Origin: Spartobacteria bacterium
GTDB lineage: Bacteria > Verrucomicrobiota > Verrucomicrobiia > Chthoniobacterales > UBA10450
Assembly: GCA_003167365.1 (NCBI GenBank)
Contig: PMTM01000004.1
Location: 142,102-206,101, forward strand
DNA length: 64,000 nucleotides
Direction of reading: 5' to 3'
Numbering within the stretch: position 1 is the first letter of the stretch; each line of letters starts with the position of its first letter. The notes under the pieces are model-generated. The model searched no databases, was not told the origin of the DNA, and was given only the letters and a program-made list of their open reading frames with translations. A program made the position numbers and the translations under genes. Positions 33,897-42,979 of the stretch are shown here, piece by piece.

Positions 33897-34009
33897 GTCA
33901 TCCTGAACGGAGTGAAGGATCTCTCACAGGGTGCAAGAGCGTTCTATGTCGGCTGAAAATCCAAGCTGCGATTGTGAGGTCCCTCGCCGTCTGCGCGGCT
34001 CGGGATGAC
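33897..34009. repeat. dispersed palindrome family A, copy 11
   Basis: 113 bp, GTCATCC to GGATGAC. Its left arm and internal segment are almost the same as copy 10, which suggests a local duplication. Confidence 0.8.
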
Positions 34010-34029
34010 AACACTGGGTGTTGGTCGCG

Positions 34030-34695
34030 TTATTCCCCGCGCAATTCGCGGATCGCTTCGGAATAATCTTTCGCGTGAAAGATGGAGGTGCCGGCGACGA
34101 GAACGTTGGCGCCGTTGTGGATGGACAAGTGCGCGGTCTCGGCGTTAATGCCGCCGTCGACTTCGATGTCGATCTTCTGCTCGCGAGATTTATTCCACTC
34201 GGCGGCGCGTTTCACTTTTTCCATCATCTCAGGCCGGAACGGTTGTCCGCCGAAACCGGGGTGGACGGTCATGACGAGCAAGAGGTCGATCTTATCGAGG
34301 AACGGTTCGACTGCTTCGAACGGCGTGGCGGGATTTAGCGACAGTCCAACGCGGCAACCGGCATCGCGAATTTGCTTCAAGGTTTTCACGACATCGTGTT
34401 TCGCTTCGGGCTCAACGTGAACTGTGATTGAGTTTGCGCCGGCTTTGACAAATCGCGGCAGATAATGATCGGCGTGCTCGATCATCAAATGGACATCGAG
34501 TGGAAGCTTGGTCTGCTGACGTGCGACATCGACAACCATCGGGCCGAAAGAAATGTTGTCGACGAAGTGGCCGTCCATGACGTCGCAATGAATCCAATCG
34601 GCGCCGGCTTTTTCGATGGCGTGGACTTCGCCGGCCAGGTTGGAGAAATCGGCGGCGAGGATGGAAGGAGCGACGATGATCTTATTCGAAGCCAT
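34030..34695 (-). CDS. rpe: ribulose-phosphate 3-epimerase
   Basis: 221 aa from the ATG at 34695; upstream frame to 34755 is repeat sequence. TIM barrel with VAPSILAADFSNL, HCDVMDGHFVDN (metal His and Asp), DVHLMIEH, MTVHPGFGGQ and EVDGGINAET, which are all active-site segments of the family. It interconverts ribulose-5-phosphate and xylulose-5-phosphate in the pentose phosphate pathway. Divergent from mreB. Confidence 0.96.
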   Translation of the reverse strand: MASNKIIVAPSILAADFSNLAGEVHAIEKAGADWIHCDVMDGHFVDNISFGPMVVDVARQQTKLPLDVHLMIEHADHYLPRFVKAGANSITVHVEPEAKHDVVKTLKQIRDAGCRVGLSLNPATPFEAVEPFLDKIDLLLVMTVHPGFGGQPFRPEMMEKVKRAAEWNKSREQKIDIEVDGGINAETAHLSIHNGANVLVAGTSIFHAKDYSEAIRELRGE

Positions 34696-34701
34696 TGGCA
34701 G

Positions 34702-34796
34702 AGAACGTCGAACGCCCAACGCGGAACGTCCAATCTCGAATTCAGAGGATCGCATTCATATCTAATTGGGCGTTCGACGTTGGGCGTTCGGCGTTT
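34702..34796. repeat. repeat family D, full inverted repeat
   Basis: Arms built from AACGCCCAACG / CGTTGGGCGTT units on each side of a central AATTCAGAGGAT. It lies between rpe and mreB, where both promoters must also lie. Confidence 0.6.
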
Positions 34797-34953
34797 GCGG
34801 CCTTCTCCGTATATATTATGAGCTTGACGCCGCGAGGCTCTGTTTCATGTTACGGCGTTTCAGCCGGTGGAAACGCGGGGCGCAGCGCACGGTAGCTGCT
34901 ATGATCGAGGGGCCGGGACGCGCTTCCGAACAGGCTGATCAATTAATTAATTC

Positions 34954-35991
34954 ATGTTCAACGGACTTTTCGGCTGGCTCTCGAGCGACATCGGAATCGA
35001 TCTCGGCACGGCCAACACTCTCGTTTACGTAAAGGATCAGGGGATCGTTTTGCGCGAACCATCGGTCGTGGCGGTGCAGGCCGGCACGAACAAGGTCCTC
35101 GCGGTGGGCGACGAAGCCAAGCGCATGCTCGGTCGCACGCCGGCAAACATCGTGGCGGTGCGTCCATTGAAAGACGGCGTCATCGCGGACTTCGAAGTGA
35201 CGGAAGCGATGCTGCGTCATTTCATTTCCAAGGTGCACAATCGCCGGGTGCGTGCGCGGCCACGCGTGGTCATCGCGGTTCCTTCCGGAATCACCGAAGT
35301 AGAGAAGCGCGCGGTGCGCGAATCCGCCACCCACGCGGGGGCGCGTGAAGTTTATTTGATCGAAGAACCGATGGCGGCGGCGATCGGCGTTGGTCTTCCG
35401 GTGCAAGATCCGGCCGGCAACATGATCATCGACATCGGCGGCGGCACGACGGAAGTCGCGCTCATCTCGCTCTCCGGAATTGTTTTCAGCCGCAGCGTGC
35501 GCGTGGCCGGCGACGAGCTCGACGAAGCGATCGTGCAATACATGAAGCGCGCTTACAATTTGATGGTCGGCGAACGGACGGCCGAAGAAATCAAAATCAA
35601 GATTGGCTCGGCCTATCCGAGCGAAAAGGAAACGAGTGTGGAAGTGAAAGGCCGCGATCTCGTGGCTGGTTTGCCGAAGACGCTCATGATCACTTCACAG
35701 GAAGTGCGCGAAGCTTTGCTCGAGCCGATTTCGACGATCGTCGATTCGGTCCGGATCACGCTGGAGCGTTGTCCGCCGGAGCTTTCGGCCGACCTGGTCG
35801 ATCGCGGGCTGGTGCTGGCGGGCGGGGGCGCGTTGTTACGCGGGTTCGACAAACTTTTGAGCGAAGAAACCGGTTTGCCTGTCCATGTTGCGGAAGATCC
35901 GCTCAGCGCGGTGGCGGAAGGAACCGGCAAATGCCTCAATGAACTTAAATTTTTGCGTCAAGTCGCCTCAGCCGATCGCCAGTGGCGCTAA
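34954..35991 (+). CDS. mreB: rod-shape determining protein MreB
   Basis: 345 aa, normal length. Actin-like ATPase: [16 protein letters not shown] (phosphate 1), [14 protein letters not shown] (phosphate 2), [10 protein letters not shown] (adenosine). It forms membrane-associated filaments that direct lateral wall synthesis. First gene of mreB-mreC-mreD-PBP2-rng. A palindromic repeat separates it from mreC. Confidence 0.97.
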   Translation: MFNGLFGWLSSDIGIDLGTANTLVYVKDQGIVLREPSVVAVQAGTNKVLAVGDEAKRMLGRTPANIVAVRPLKDGVIADFEVTEAMLRHFISKVHNRRVRARPRVVIAVPSGITEVEKRAVRESATHAGAREVYLIEEPMAAAIGVGLPVQDPAGNMIIDIGGGTTEVALISLSGIVFSRSVRVAGDELDEAIVQYMKRAYNLMVGERTAEEIKIKIGSAYPSEKETSVEVKGRDLVAGLPKTLMITSQEVREALLEPISTIVDSVRITLERCPPELSADLVDRGLVLAGGGALLRGFDKLLSEETGLPVHVAEDPLSAVAEGTGKCLNELKFLRQVASADRQWR

Positions 35992-35992
35992 T

Positions 35993-36080
35993 GATTGCGG
36001 ATTGCGGATTTTCGATTGCGGACTGAAAGCAACGATTAGCCGGCCTTTTCCGCAATCCGCAATCGAAAATCCGCAATCGA
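35993..36080. repeat. repeat family C inverted repeat between mreB and mreC
   Basis: Perfect 23-bp arms (36000-36022 and 36056-36078; core GCGGATTTTCGATTGCGG) with about 33 bases between. It starts 1 base after the mreB stop and ends just before the mreC ATG. Confidence 0.85.
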
Positions 36081-36081
36081 A

Positions 36082-36885
36082 ATGAGCCGCACCAGCATCA
36101 TCGCGTTGCTGGTCTTCGGCGCCGTGCTCGGATACTTCCTGAGTTTCGGAACAGAGACAACGCGCAAGTTTCAAGCGGGCGTTTATCAACTGCTCTCGCC
36201 TTTTTTTACGAGCGGATCCGGGTTGCAAAAGCAGATCACGTCGGTGCGAAGCGGATTGAAGTCGCTCGAAGAACTGGAGAAAGACAATACGTCGTTACGG
36301 GTGGAGAACCGCTCGTTGAAAGCGACGAACCAGGCGTTGCGCGACGTCGAGCACGAGGTCAACCGCTTGCGGCACGCGCTCAATTATCGGGAGCGCTCGG
36401 TTTTTCGATTGGTGCCGGCAGAGATTGTGACGCGCGATTCTTCGACCTGGTGGCGAACGGTCACGATCAATCGCGGCAAGGACGATGGACTCGAAAGCGA
36501 TATGCCGGTGGTGACGGATGAAGGACTCGTTGGCAAAACCACGACGGTGAGCAAGACCATCTCGATCGTGCTCCTGGTGGCGGACGAAAATTGCAAGGTG
36601 GCGGCGACGGTGGAAGGGACGCGCGAGCAAGGCATCGTCTCGGGCGAACGCGTGACCGGAGGAGTAACGCCGATGTTGAATCTTAATTTCCTTTCGAAGC
36701 AGGCGAATCTTCAGCCGGGTCAGAAAAGTTACACGTCCGGCGTGGGCGGAGTTTTTCCGTCCGGTTTGTTGATTGGAACGGTCAAGAGTTTTCACGCGCG
36801 CGAGCTTGACGGCCAGGCGCAACTCACTCCCGCGGTCGACATGTCGCATCTGGAAGATGTTTTCGTGGTGATCGGACGAAAATGA
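36082..36885 (+). CDS. mreC: rod-shape determining protein MreC
   Basis: 267 aa. N-terminal membrane helix (about 5-23), a coiled coil (about 50-100) and the periplasmic beta-barrel domain (VTINRGKDDGLESDMPVVTDEGLVG cut to its hallmark INRGKDDGL). It links MreB to PBP2. Its start follows the repeat by a few bases, so no separate Shine-Dalgarno is obvious outside the repeat. Overlaps mreD by ATGA. Confidence 0.94.
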   Translation: MSRTSIIALLVFGAVLGYFLSFGTETTRKFQAGVYQLLSPFFTSGSGLQKQITSVRSGLKSLEELEKDNTSLRVENRSLKATNQALRDVEHEVNRLRHALNYRERSVFRLVPAEIVTRDSSTWWRTVTINRGKDDGLESDMPVVTDEGLVGKTTTVSKTISIVLLVADENCKVAATVEGTREQGIVSGERVTGGVTPMLNLNFLSKQANLQPGQKSYTSGVGGVFPSGLLIGTVKSFHARELDGQAQLTPAVDMSHLEDVFVVIGRK

Positions 36886-37424
36886 TTTTCTTTTTTGTAT
36901 TGCTGGTGCTCGTGCTGCTGGCGCAAATCGTCGAGTACTTCATTCCGCCGCTCGCGTGGATGTACAACGCACACATTTACATCGTTCCAGTGATCGTTTT
37001 TTACGGCGCGATGGCGTTGCCCTTTCCGTTAATGCTGGCCCTGGCATTCTTTGCCGGCATTCTGCTCGACGCGCTAACGGTGCAAGTGATCGGGTCGCGA
37101 GTTGAAATTTCGCTTGGCTGGTCAATACTGCTCTACGCTGTGCTTGCGGGAATCATGCATGGGCTTAGGCCACTGTTCGTTCGCGGCCGCTGGGAAGTGC
37201 ATTGCATTCTAAGCGGTGTTTGCACATCGCTAATTATTCTAGCGCAATATCTCATGATCACATTCCGGCGCGGCACCCTCTTTTTTTCACCGGATGTGTG
37301 GTGGCAAATCGGCGGACCGGGTTTGATCGCGATGTTGATGGCGCCTCCCGTTTTTTGGGGTCTGCATTGGATCGGGCGCGTGACCGGTTATGATTATCTT
37401 CCGGAAGGGGAAAGTTACGAATGA
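36882..37424 (+). CDS. mreD: MreD-like rod-shape membrane protein
   Basis: 180 aa, five or so membrane helices, very hydrophobic N-terminus (IFFFVLLVLVLLAQIVEYF). Sequence is poorly conserved in this family; the call rests on size, topology and its place between mreC and PBP2 with ATGA overlaps on both sides. Confidence 0.82.
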   Translation: MIFFFVLLVLVLLAQIVEYFIPPLAWMYNAHIYIVPVIVFYGAMALPFPLMLALAFFAGILLDALTVQVIGSRVEISLGWSILLYAVLAGIMHGLRPLFVRGRWEVHCILSGVCTSLIILAQYLMITFRRGTLFFSPDVWWQIGGPGLIAMLMAPPVFWGLHWIGRVTGYDYLPEGESYE

Positions 37425-39673
37425 ACCGGCGCCGTCTCAATCCGCGTTTGCGAATTCAATTTCTGGGATTGCTGATGTTGCTCGGGATGAGCGCGCTCGG
37501 ATTTCGGCTCTGGTGGGTGCAAGTGGCGCGCGGTTCGGATTACACCAAACAAATTCGCGGCAGCTCGGAAGCGACCGTGCGAATCCCATCGGTGCGCGGC
37601 GAGATTCGCGACCGCAACGGCCTGGCGCTGGTGCAGAATCGCGCGAGCTACGAAGTCGATTTTTATTTGCCGGAAATGGTGAAAGGCTATCGCGATCGAT
37701 TCGGCTCGCCGCCGCGGGTGGAATATCGGGCGACCATTAACGGCATGCCGAAGGACTTGAAGGAACCCGACATCATCAAGATCGTGAACGACGGCGTGGT
37801 GCCGCGGCTGGACGATCTCGATCTGGCGCGCGATTACAACGCCGGCCAACTGCAGCGGCATTACCGGAACAACACCGAAGTTCCTTTTTCCTACATCAAG
37901 GACATCGATTTCCAGACGATGGCGAAATTCTCCGAGCATGATGTCGGCCTGCCCGGCGTGGACATCGCGATCAAACCGGTGCGCTCGTATGTCTACGGCG
38001 CGCTGGCCTCGCACATTCTTGGTTACGTCGGCCCGCCCGACGACACAAACAAGGAGGAAGCGAAGAAGTACACGTTCTATCAGGGTGACGTGGAGGGGAA
38101 ATCGAATATCGAGAAAACGATGGACGAATATCTCCGCGGCAAGCCCGGCGTCCGCTATTTGCGGCGAAACGCGAAGGGCGTGATCGATGGTGTTTTGCGC
38201 GAGGAGCCGCCAATGCAGGGCGCGAATGTTTTTCTAACGATCGACGCGCGGATTCAGGCGATCGCGGAGGAAGCGTTGCGCGCGGTCAGTCGCGCCGCGG
38301 TCGTGGTGGTCGATCCAAACAACGGCGATATCCTGGCGATGGTTTCGGTGCCGTCGTTCGACCCGAATACTTTTATACCGAGCATCAAAGCGAAGGATTG
38401 GCAGGCGCTGCGAAAAGATGAAGCCACACCGATGGTCAATCGCGCGATCAGCGCGTTTCCGCCGGGATCGACATTCAAGATCGTCACGGCGCTGGCCGGT
38501 TTGCGTAAAAATCTCGCGACCGCCCGTTTCAATTGCAGCGGCGGCGTCAGTTACGGCGATCATTATTTTCGCTGCTGGATTTCCGAAAAAGGCGGCGCTC
38601 ACGGGACGCTCGGTTTGACCGACGCGATCAAGGTTTCGTGCGATTCGTTTTTCTATCAATACGGAAACGCGGCCGGGATCGAATCGATTGATATAACGGG
38701 GAAAATGTTGGGGATGGGGGAAGAGTCCGGCGTTAATTTGACTTCCGAGCAAGCGGGCATCATGCCGGGTCCGGAATGGATGCAGATCCACCATCCGCAG
38801 GAAAGATGGTCTCAAGCCCAGACCGCGAACGTTTCGATCGGGCAAGGCTACGATCTCGTATCGCCGCTGCAATTGGCGATGGCGTATGTGACCGTCGCGA
38901 ATGGCGGGGTCTGTTATTATCCGCGCTTGATCGACAAGATTGTGAACCAGGATGGCTCGCCGGTTTTGGACGAACAGGGAAAACCGGCCATGCCGACAAC
39001 TCCGCGCATCCGCTCGGATTTGCGAAAAGATTTTACCCGCGATCAAATCGAACTGGTGCGGAAAGGATTGTGGAAAGTTGTCAACGAAGACGGTGGAACG
39101 GGCGGCCGAGCGCGATTGAAAGGCGTGCAGGTAGCAGGAAAAACTGGAACCGCGCAGGCAGCCGATCGTGGCCACAAAGACACGATCGCCTGGTTCGCCT
39201 GCTTCGCCCCTTTTGATAATCCGAAGTATGTCATCGCCGTGATGGTGCAAGGCGGCGAACATGGCGGTGGGGTTGCGGCGCCGATCGCGGACCGTATTTT
39301 GGAGCGCACGCTCGCCTTGGATGAAGGACGCTTCGATATGCAGGTGGCGTGGCTCGCGCCGGCGCACAAACCGAATCCATTTCAGATGATCGCGGCGGTC
39401 GATTACAAAAAGGAAGGCCCCAATATCGGCGGCGATGACGAAGAAAACGCAGATGCTTCGACCGCCGACACCCAAATGGCCAGCGGGGGCGGCGATCCTG
39501 ATGTGGAGCCCGAAGCCGACGCCCAAGGCCAAGTCGCCAAACGTGCGAAGGTCGCACGCGCTGCTCCGGCACCAACGCCTCCCCAGCGCGCCCCTAACTT
39601 TTTTGAAAGGCTTTTCGGAGGGCGGCGGCCTACGCCCACTCCGCCCCCGGTGCGTCGTCCATCTTCACGATAA
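37421..39673 (+). CDS. mrdA: penicillin-binding protein 2 (elongation transpeptidase)
   Basis: 750 aa. N-terminal membrane helix (about 13-35), dimerisation domain with RGEIRDRNG, and the transpeptidase: Ser350 in PGSTFK, SCD (406-408) and KTG (574-576). The catalytic domain ends near 650; the last 100 residues are an acidic then Ala/Pro-rich extension (with APAPTPPQRAPNFFERLF), longer than in E. coli PBP2. It cross-links lateral wall peptidoglycan. rodA does not follow; rng does. Confidence 0.95.
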   Translation: MNRRRLNPRLRIQFLGLLMLLGMSALGFRLWWVQVARGSDYTKQIRGSSEATVRIPSVRGEIRDRNGLALVQNRASYEVDFYLPEMVKGYRDRFGSPPRVEYRATINGMPKDLKEPDIIKIVNDGVVPRLDDLDLARDYNAGQLQRHYRNNTEVPFSYIKDIDFQTMAKFSEHDVGLPGVDIAIKPVRSYVYGALASHILGYVGPPDDTNKEEAKKYTFYQGDVEGKSNIEKTMDEYLRGKPGVRYLRRNAKGVIDGVLREEPPMQGANVFLTIDARIQAIAEEALRAVSRAAVVVVDPNNGDILAMVSVPSFDPNTFIPSIKAKDWQALRKDEATPMVNRAISAFPPGSTFKIVTALAGLRKNLATARFNCSGGVSYGDHYFRCWISEKGGAHGTLGLTDAIKVSCDSFFYQYGNAAGIESIDITGKMLGMGEESGVNLTSEQAGIMPGPEWMQIHHPQERWSQAQTANVSIGQGYDLVSPLQLAMAYVTVANGGVCYYPRLIDKIVNQDGSPVLDEQGKPAMPTTPRIRSDLRKDFTRDQIELVRKGLWKVVNEDGGTGGRARLKGVQVAGKTGTAQAADRGHKDTIAWFACFAPFDNPKYVIAVMVQGGEHGGGVAAPIADRILERTLALDEGRFDMQVAWLAPAHKPNPFQMIAAVDYKKEGPNIGGDDEENADASTADTQMASGGGDPDVEPEADAQGQVAKRAKVARAAPAPTPPQRAPNFFERLFGGRRPTPTPPPVRRPSSR

Positions 39674-39747
39674 ATTATCGATCCAGCGAGCGATGAACAA
39701 CATTTGCGCACCGCCCCCGTTTTCGATCACAGAACCAATCCAGATTT

Positions 39748-41319
39748 ATGTTAGAAAAGGTAAAAAAAATTTTAGGTCTTTCTTCGCGCAAGACCGGCAA
39801 CAAACTTATTGTCAGCGTGGAAAAACTCGAACGGCGAGTAGCGTTGCTCGAGAACGGCCGGCTGGAAGAATATAGCGTCGAGCGCGAGAGCTCGCGCAAC
39901 ATCGTCGGCAGCGTTTACAAAGGCAGAGTCAAGAACATCGAGATGGGTTTGAAGGCGATGTTCGTCGACATCGGTTTCGAAAAAAACGCATTCCTTCATT
40001 TCTGGGACGCAATCCCGGCCGCGCTCGACAGTGGGATCGAAGAAATCGATCGGCCCGGCAAGAAGCAGAGAAAAAAGATCACGGCCAGGGACATTCCAAA
40101 TATCTATCCGATCGGCTCGGAAGTAATCGTGCAAGTCACAAAAGGGCCGATTGGGACAAAAGGGCCCCGCGTTACCACCAATCTCAGTTTCGCCGGGCGT
40201 TATCTGGTCTTGATGCCGTTCAGCGACCGCAGCGGTATTTCGCGCAAGATTGAAAATCCAAAGGAACGCGATCGGCTCCGCAAAATTTTGCGCGAGCTCG
40301 AGATTCCCGAAGGCATCGGCGTGATCATTCGCACGGTGGGCGAGGGCCAGCGTGCGCGATATTTCGTGCGCGACCTTCGGTTCCTGCTCGATCAATGGGC
40401 GAAGGTGGAGCAGTTGATCAAAGACGAACCGACGCCGGCTCGAGTGTTTGAAGAACCCGATCTGGTCGAGCGCACGGTGCGCGATTTTCTCACCGAAGAA
40501 ATCGACGAAGTGCTGTGTGACGATCAGCAGTCAGCTACGCGCATGATCGACATCGTCGGCCAGATTTCGCGGCGCTCGAGCAACCGCATTCACTTTTACG
40601 ACGGAGCGACTCCGATCTTCGAGACCCACGGCGTGCAAAAGCAAATCGATGACGCGTTTCACCGGCAGGTCTGGCTCAAATGCGGCGGATACATCGTGAT
40701 TGACGAAACCGAGGCTCTGGTGGCCGTCGATGTGAACACCGGACGCAACAAAGGCGGACGCGATGTCGAGAAAACCATTCTCCAAACCAATCTGGAAGCG
40801 GCGGACGAAATCGCGCGGCAATTGCGTTTGCGCAACGTGGGCGGCCTCATCATCGGCGATTTCATCGACATGAAGAGCCGCAAAGATCAGCAACTGGTTT
40901 ACGCTTTGATGAAGGAACGGTTGAAGCGGGACAAGGCCAGGACTCACGTGCTGCCGATCTCGCAACTTGGCCTGATGGAAATGACGCGCCAGCGCGCGCA
41001 GGAAAGCCTCAGCGATACGATTTACGAAAACTGCCCGTACTGCGGCGGCCGCGGCGTGGTCAAGACCTCGATGACAACCAGCGTGGAGCTTCATCGCACT
41101 CTCAATACTGTCATGCGCAAATACCAGGACACCGTCCATGAAATCCGCGTCATCCTAAATCCGGATGTGCTGAAGAGATTGAAAGAAGAAGATGAGGAAC
41201 TGTTAGTCGAGCTGGAAAGACGTTACGCCGGCCGGCTCCTGTTCCGCGGCGACCCAACTTTTCATCACGAGAAATTCACGGTCACCGATGCAAGTAATGG
41301 CGCCGAGCTAAAAGCTTAG
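39748..41319 (+). CDS. rng: ribonuclease E/G family endoribonuclease
   Basis: 523 aa, RNase G size (no long C-terminal scaffold). S1 domain (about 50-150, starting GSVYKGRVKNIEMGLKAMF at its core), then the catalytic DNase I-like part with Asp in VDVNTGRNKGG and GDFIDMKSRKD, and a zinc-link NCPYCGG near residue 430. It cuts single-stranded AU-rich RNA in rRNA maturation and mRNA decay. Follows PBP2 by 74 bases, a linkage (mre-rng) also known in proteobacteria. Confidence 0.93.
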   Translation: MLEKVKKILGLSSRKTGNKLIVSVEKLERRVALLENGRLEEYSVERESSRNIVGSVYKGRVKNIEMGLKAMFVDIGFEKNAFLHFWDAIPAALDSGIEEIDRPGKKQRKKITARDIPNIYPIGSEVIVQVTKGPIGTKGPRVTTNLSFAGRYLVLMPFSDRSGISRKIENPKERDRLRKILRELEIPEGIGVIIRTVGEGQRARYFVRDLRFLLDQWAKVEQLIKDEPTPARVFEEPDLVERTVRDFLTEEIDEVLCDDQQSATRMIDIVGQISRRSSNRIHFYDGATPIFETHGVQKQIDDAFHRQVWLKCGGYIVIDETEALVAVDVNTGRNKGGRDVEKTILQTNLEAADEIARQLRLRNVGGLIIGDFIDMKSRKDQQLVYALMKERLKRDKARTHVLPISQLGLMEMTRQRAQESLSDTIYENCPYCGGRGVVKTSMTTSVELHRTLNTVMRKYQDTVHEIRVILNPDVLKRLKEEDEELLVELERRYAGRLLFRGDPTFHHEKFTVTDASNGAELKA

Positions 41320-41395
41320 GTTTCCGTGTTGAAGCGCGCTCAGTCTCGCGGTTCGACACCTGGAGCTTTTCCAGAAAAATCGGATGCATTCGGGG

Positions 41396-41424
41396 TTGAC
41401 CGGATACCGCCCTTCTGTTAATAA
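41396..41424 (+). promoter_or_regulatory. sigma70-type promoter of the first outer-membrane-type gene
   Basis: TTGACC, a 17-base spacer, then TAATAA. Transcription should begin about 7 bases after the -10 box, which is at or within two bases of the ATG at 41433. No Shine-Dalgarno lies between, so the mRNA is probably leaderless. Confidence 0.65.
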
Positions 41425-41432
41425 CCCCGCTT

Positions 41433-42119
41433 ATGAAGAAGTTCGCCTTAACTTTTTTGGTTCTTATGTCGCTTGGCTTGGCTGCTCAAGCCGGGCCGGA
41501 AGTTTACTCCGGCAAAGATATGAAACAGGTGGCTCCCCCGCCGTGTCCGGAATGGTACGCGGACAACGAATGGAATGTTAGCGTTTGGGGCACGTACGCA
41601 TTTACCGGAAACGATTGGAGAGATGACAGGTACATTGACGCCGATCACGCCTGGGGTGGCGGCCTTGACGCCAAGTATTTTTTCCATCGCTACTTTGGCG
41701 TGGGCATTGAGGGTTGGGCCGTGGATTCCAACCGACAGACCTTCGACCTCAACGGCAACATTAGAAGTTTCACTTTCTCCGAGGGTCAGGAACATAACCT
41801 GATCGGATCGGTGCTGGGAACGTTTACCTTGCGGTATCCCTTCCAGTGTTCGCGTTTCGCGCCTTACGTGTGGGTGGGCGGCGGCGGCATATTCGGAGGC
41901 GGTCAAAGAGACGAGCTCGTTATAACGAATACAGATCCGACTACCTTCGCGACCGAACATCACGGGGCGAGAACTGAACTGGTCGGCCAATTGGGTGGCG
42001 GCATGGAAGTTCGCTTTACCCGGCATATTGGCTGGGTGAACGATTTCAGTTGGAACGTCGTGGACGGCATAAACAATAATTTCGGCATGGTCCGCAGCGG
42101 GATTAACTTCGCCTTTTAG
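41433..42119 (+). CDS. outer-membrane beta-barrel-like protein, paralogue 1
   Basis: 228 aa. Signal peptide (about 1-20, MKKFALTF...AAQAGP), a short PPPCPEWYADNEWN segment, then alternating strands with many aromatic residues and a final MVRSGINFAF, which ends in Phe as outer-membrane barrels do. This looks like an OmpA-beta/porin-like eight-strand barrel. Very similar to the next gene. Function unknown. Confidence 0.78.
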   Translation: MKKFALTFLVLMSLGLAAQAGPEVYSGKDMKQVAPPPCPEWYADNEWNVSVWGTYAFTGNDWRDDRYIDADHAWGGGLDAKYFFHRYFGVGIEGWAVDSNRQTFDLNGNIRSFTFSEGQEHNLIGSVLGTFTLRYPFQCSRFAPYVWVGGGGIFGGGQRDELVITNTDPTTFATEHHGARTELVGQLGGGMEVRFTRHIGWVNDFSWNVVDGINNNFGMVRSGINFAF

Positions 42120-42156
42120 GGCTCTCTAATCGCATTTTCGAGGGGCGGTATTCGGG

Positions 42157-42185
42157 TTGACCGGATACCGCGCTTCTGTTAATAA
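42157..42185 (+). promoter_or_regulatory. sigma70-type promoter of the second outer-membrane-type gene
   Basis: TTGACC, 17 bases, TAATAA, the same as upstream of paralogue 1, with 7 bases between the -10 box and the ATG. Promoter and gene were duplicated together. Confidence 0.65.
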
Positions 42186-42192
42186 CCCATTT

Positions 42193-42882
42193 ATGAAGAA
42201 ATTCGCCCTAGCCTTTTTGGTTCTTTTGTCGGTTGGCTTAGTCGCTCGAGCCGGAGAAGATAAAGAAATGAAGCAGGTGGCGCCTCCGCCGTGTCCGGAG
42301 TGGTACGCGGACAACGAGTGGAATATCAACCTGTGGGGAACTTACCTTTTTACGGGAAACGATTGGAGAGATGACGAGTACATCGAGGCCGATCACGCTT
42401 TTGGGGGCGGTCTTGACGTCAAGTATTTCTTCCACCGTTACTTCGGAATTGGAATCGAAGGTTTTGCGGCGGAGGCCCGGCGGCAGACATTCGATTTCGC
42501 AAACCATCCTGTATTCATCGATGAGACTGGCTCCGAGACGCGTCCCATCGGCGCCGTTTTAGGCACGTTCACTCTGCGTTATCCGCTTCAATGTTCACGC
42601 TTCGCTCCCTATATCTGGGGCGGCTTCGGTGGAATTTTTGACGGAGGAGAGCGCGACGAAATCGTACAGGACGGCCTTGGCGGCATAGGTAACATTCCAA
42701 TACCCCTTTTTCACACTGAGCATCACGGTGCGGAAGTCGAAGGAATCGGTCAGATTGGCGCTGGTTTTGAAGTCCGCTTCACCCGCCACATCGGCTGGAC
42801 CAACGATTTTAGCTGGAACTTCGTCACCCGTGACAACAGTGACTTCGGGATGGTCCGCAGCGGAATTAACTTCGCGTTCTAA
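42193..42882 (+). CDS. outer-membrane beta-barrel-like protein, paralogue 2
   Basis: 229 aa from the ATG at 42193, matching paralogue 1 (MKKFAL...); the longer frame from 42157 runs through the promoter. It shares PPPCPEWYADNEWN, FTGNDWRDD, KYFFHRYFG and the C-terminal MVRSGINFAF with its neighbour. Loops between strands differ, which fits surface-exposed loops. A strong terminator follows. Confidence 0.78.
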   Translation: MKKFALAFLVLLSVGLVARAGEDKEMKQVAPPPCPEWYADNEWNINLWGTYLFTGNDWRDDEYIEADHAFGGGLDVKYFFHRYFGIGIEGFAAEARRQTFDFANHPVFIDETGSETRPIGAVLGTFTLRYPLQCSRFAPYIWGGFGGIFDGGERDEIVQDGLGGIGNIPIPLFHTEHHGAEVEGIGQIGAGFEVRFTRHIGWTNDFSWNFVTRDNSDFGMVRSGINFAF

Positions 42883-42900
42883 GGGCGGCAAATCGATTTA

Positions 42901-42934
42901 AAAACGCCGGAGCGCATCGCGTCTCCGGCGTTTT
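42901..42934. terminator. intrinsic terminator after the barrel paralogues
   Basis: Stem AAAACGCCGGAG / CTCCGGCGTTTT with a 10-base loop; T-rich on both strands, so it works in either direction. Confidence 0.85.
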
Positions 42935-42979
42935 GTTTTGTATATTTGCGAACTGTCCGCCACGCGTGAAGTTATTGGG

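Larger units (their letters stand above)
33665..34029. other. 365-bp intergenic region made of repeats
   Basis: Holds family A copies 10 and 11 with a short spacer containing the recurring flank GATCAACC. No gene seen. Confidence 0.65.

Noticed and set aside
38234..39532. 432-codon open frame on the minus strand
   Set aside because: Antisense to the PBP2 gene with its intact active-site motifs.
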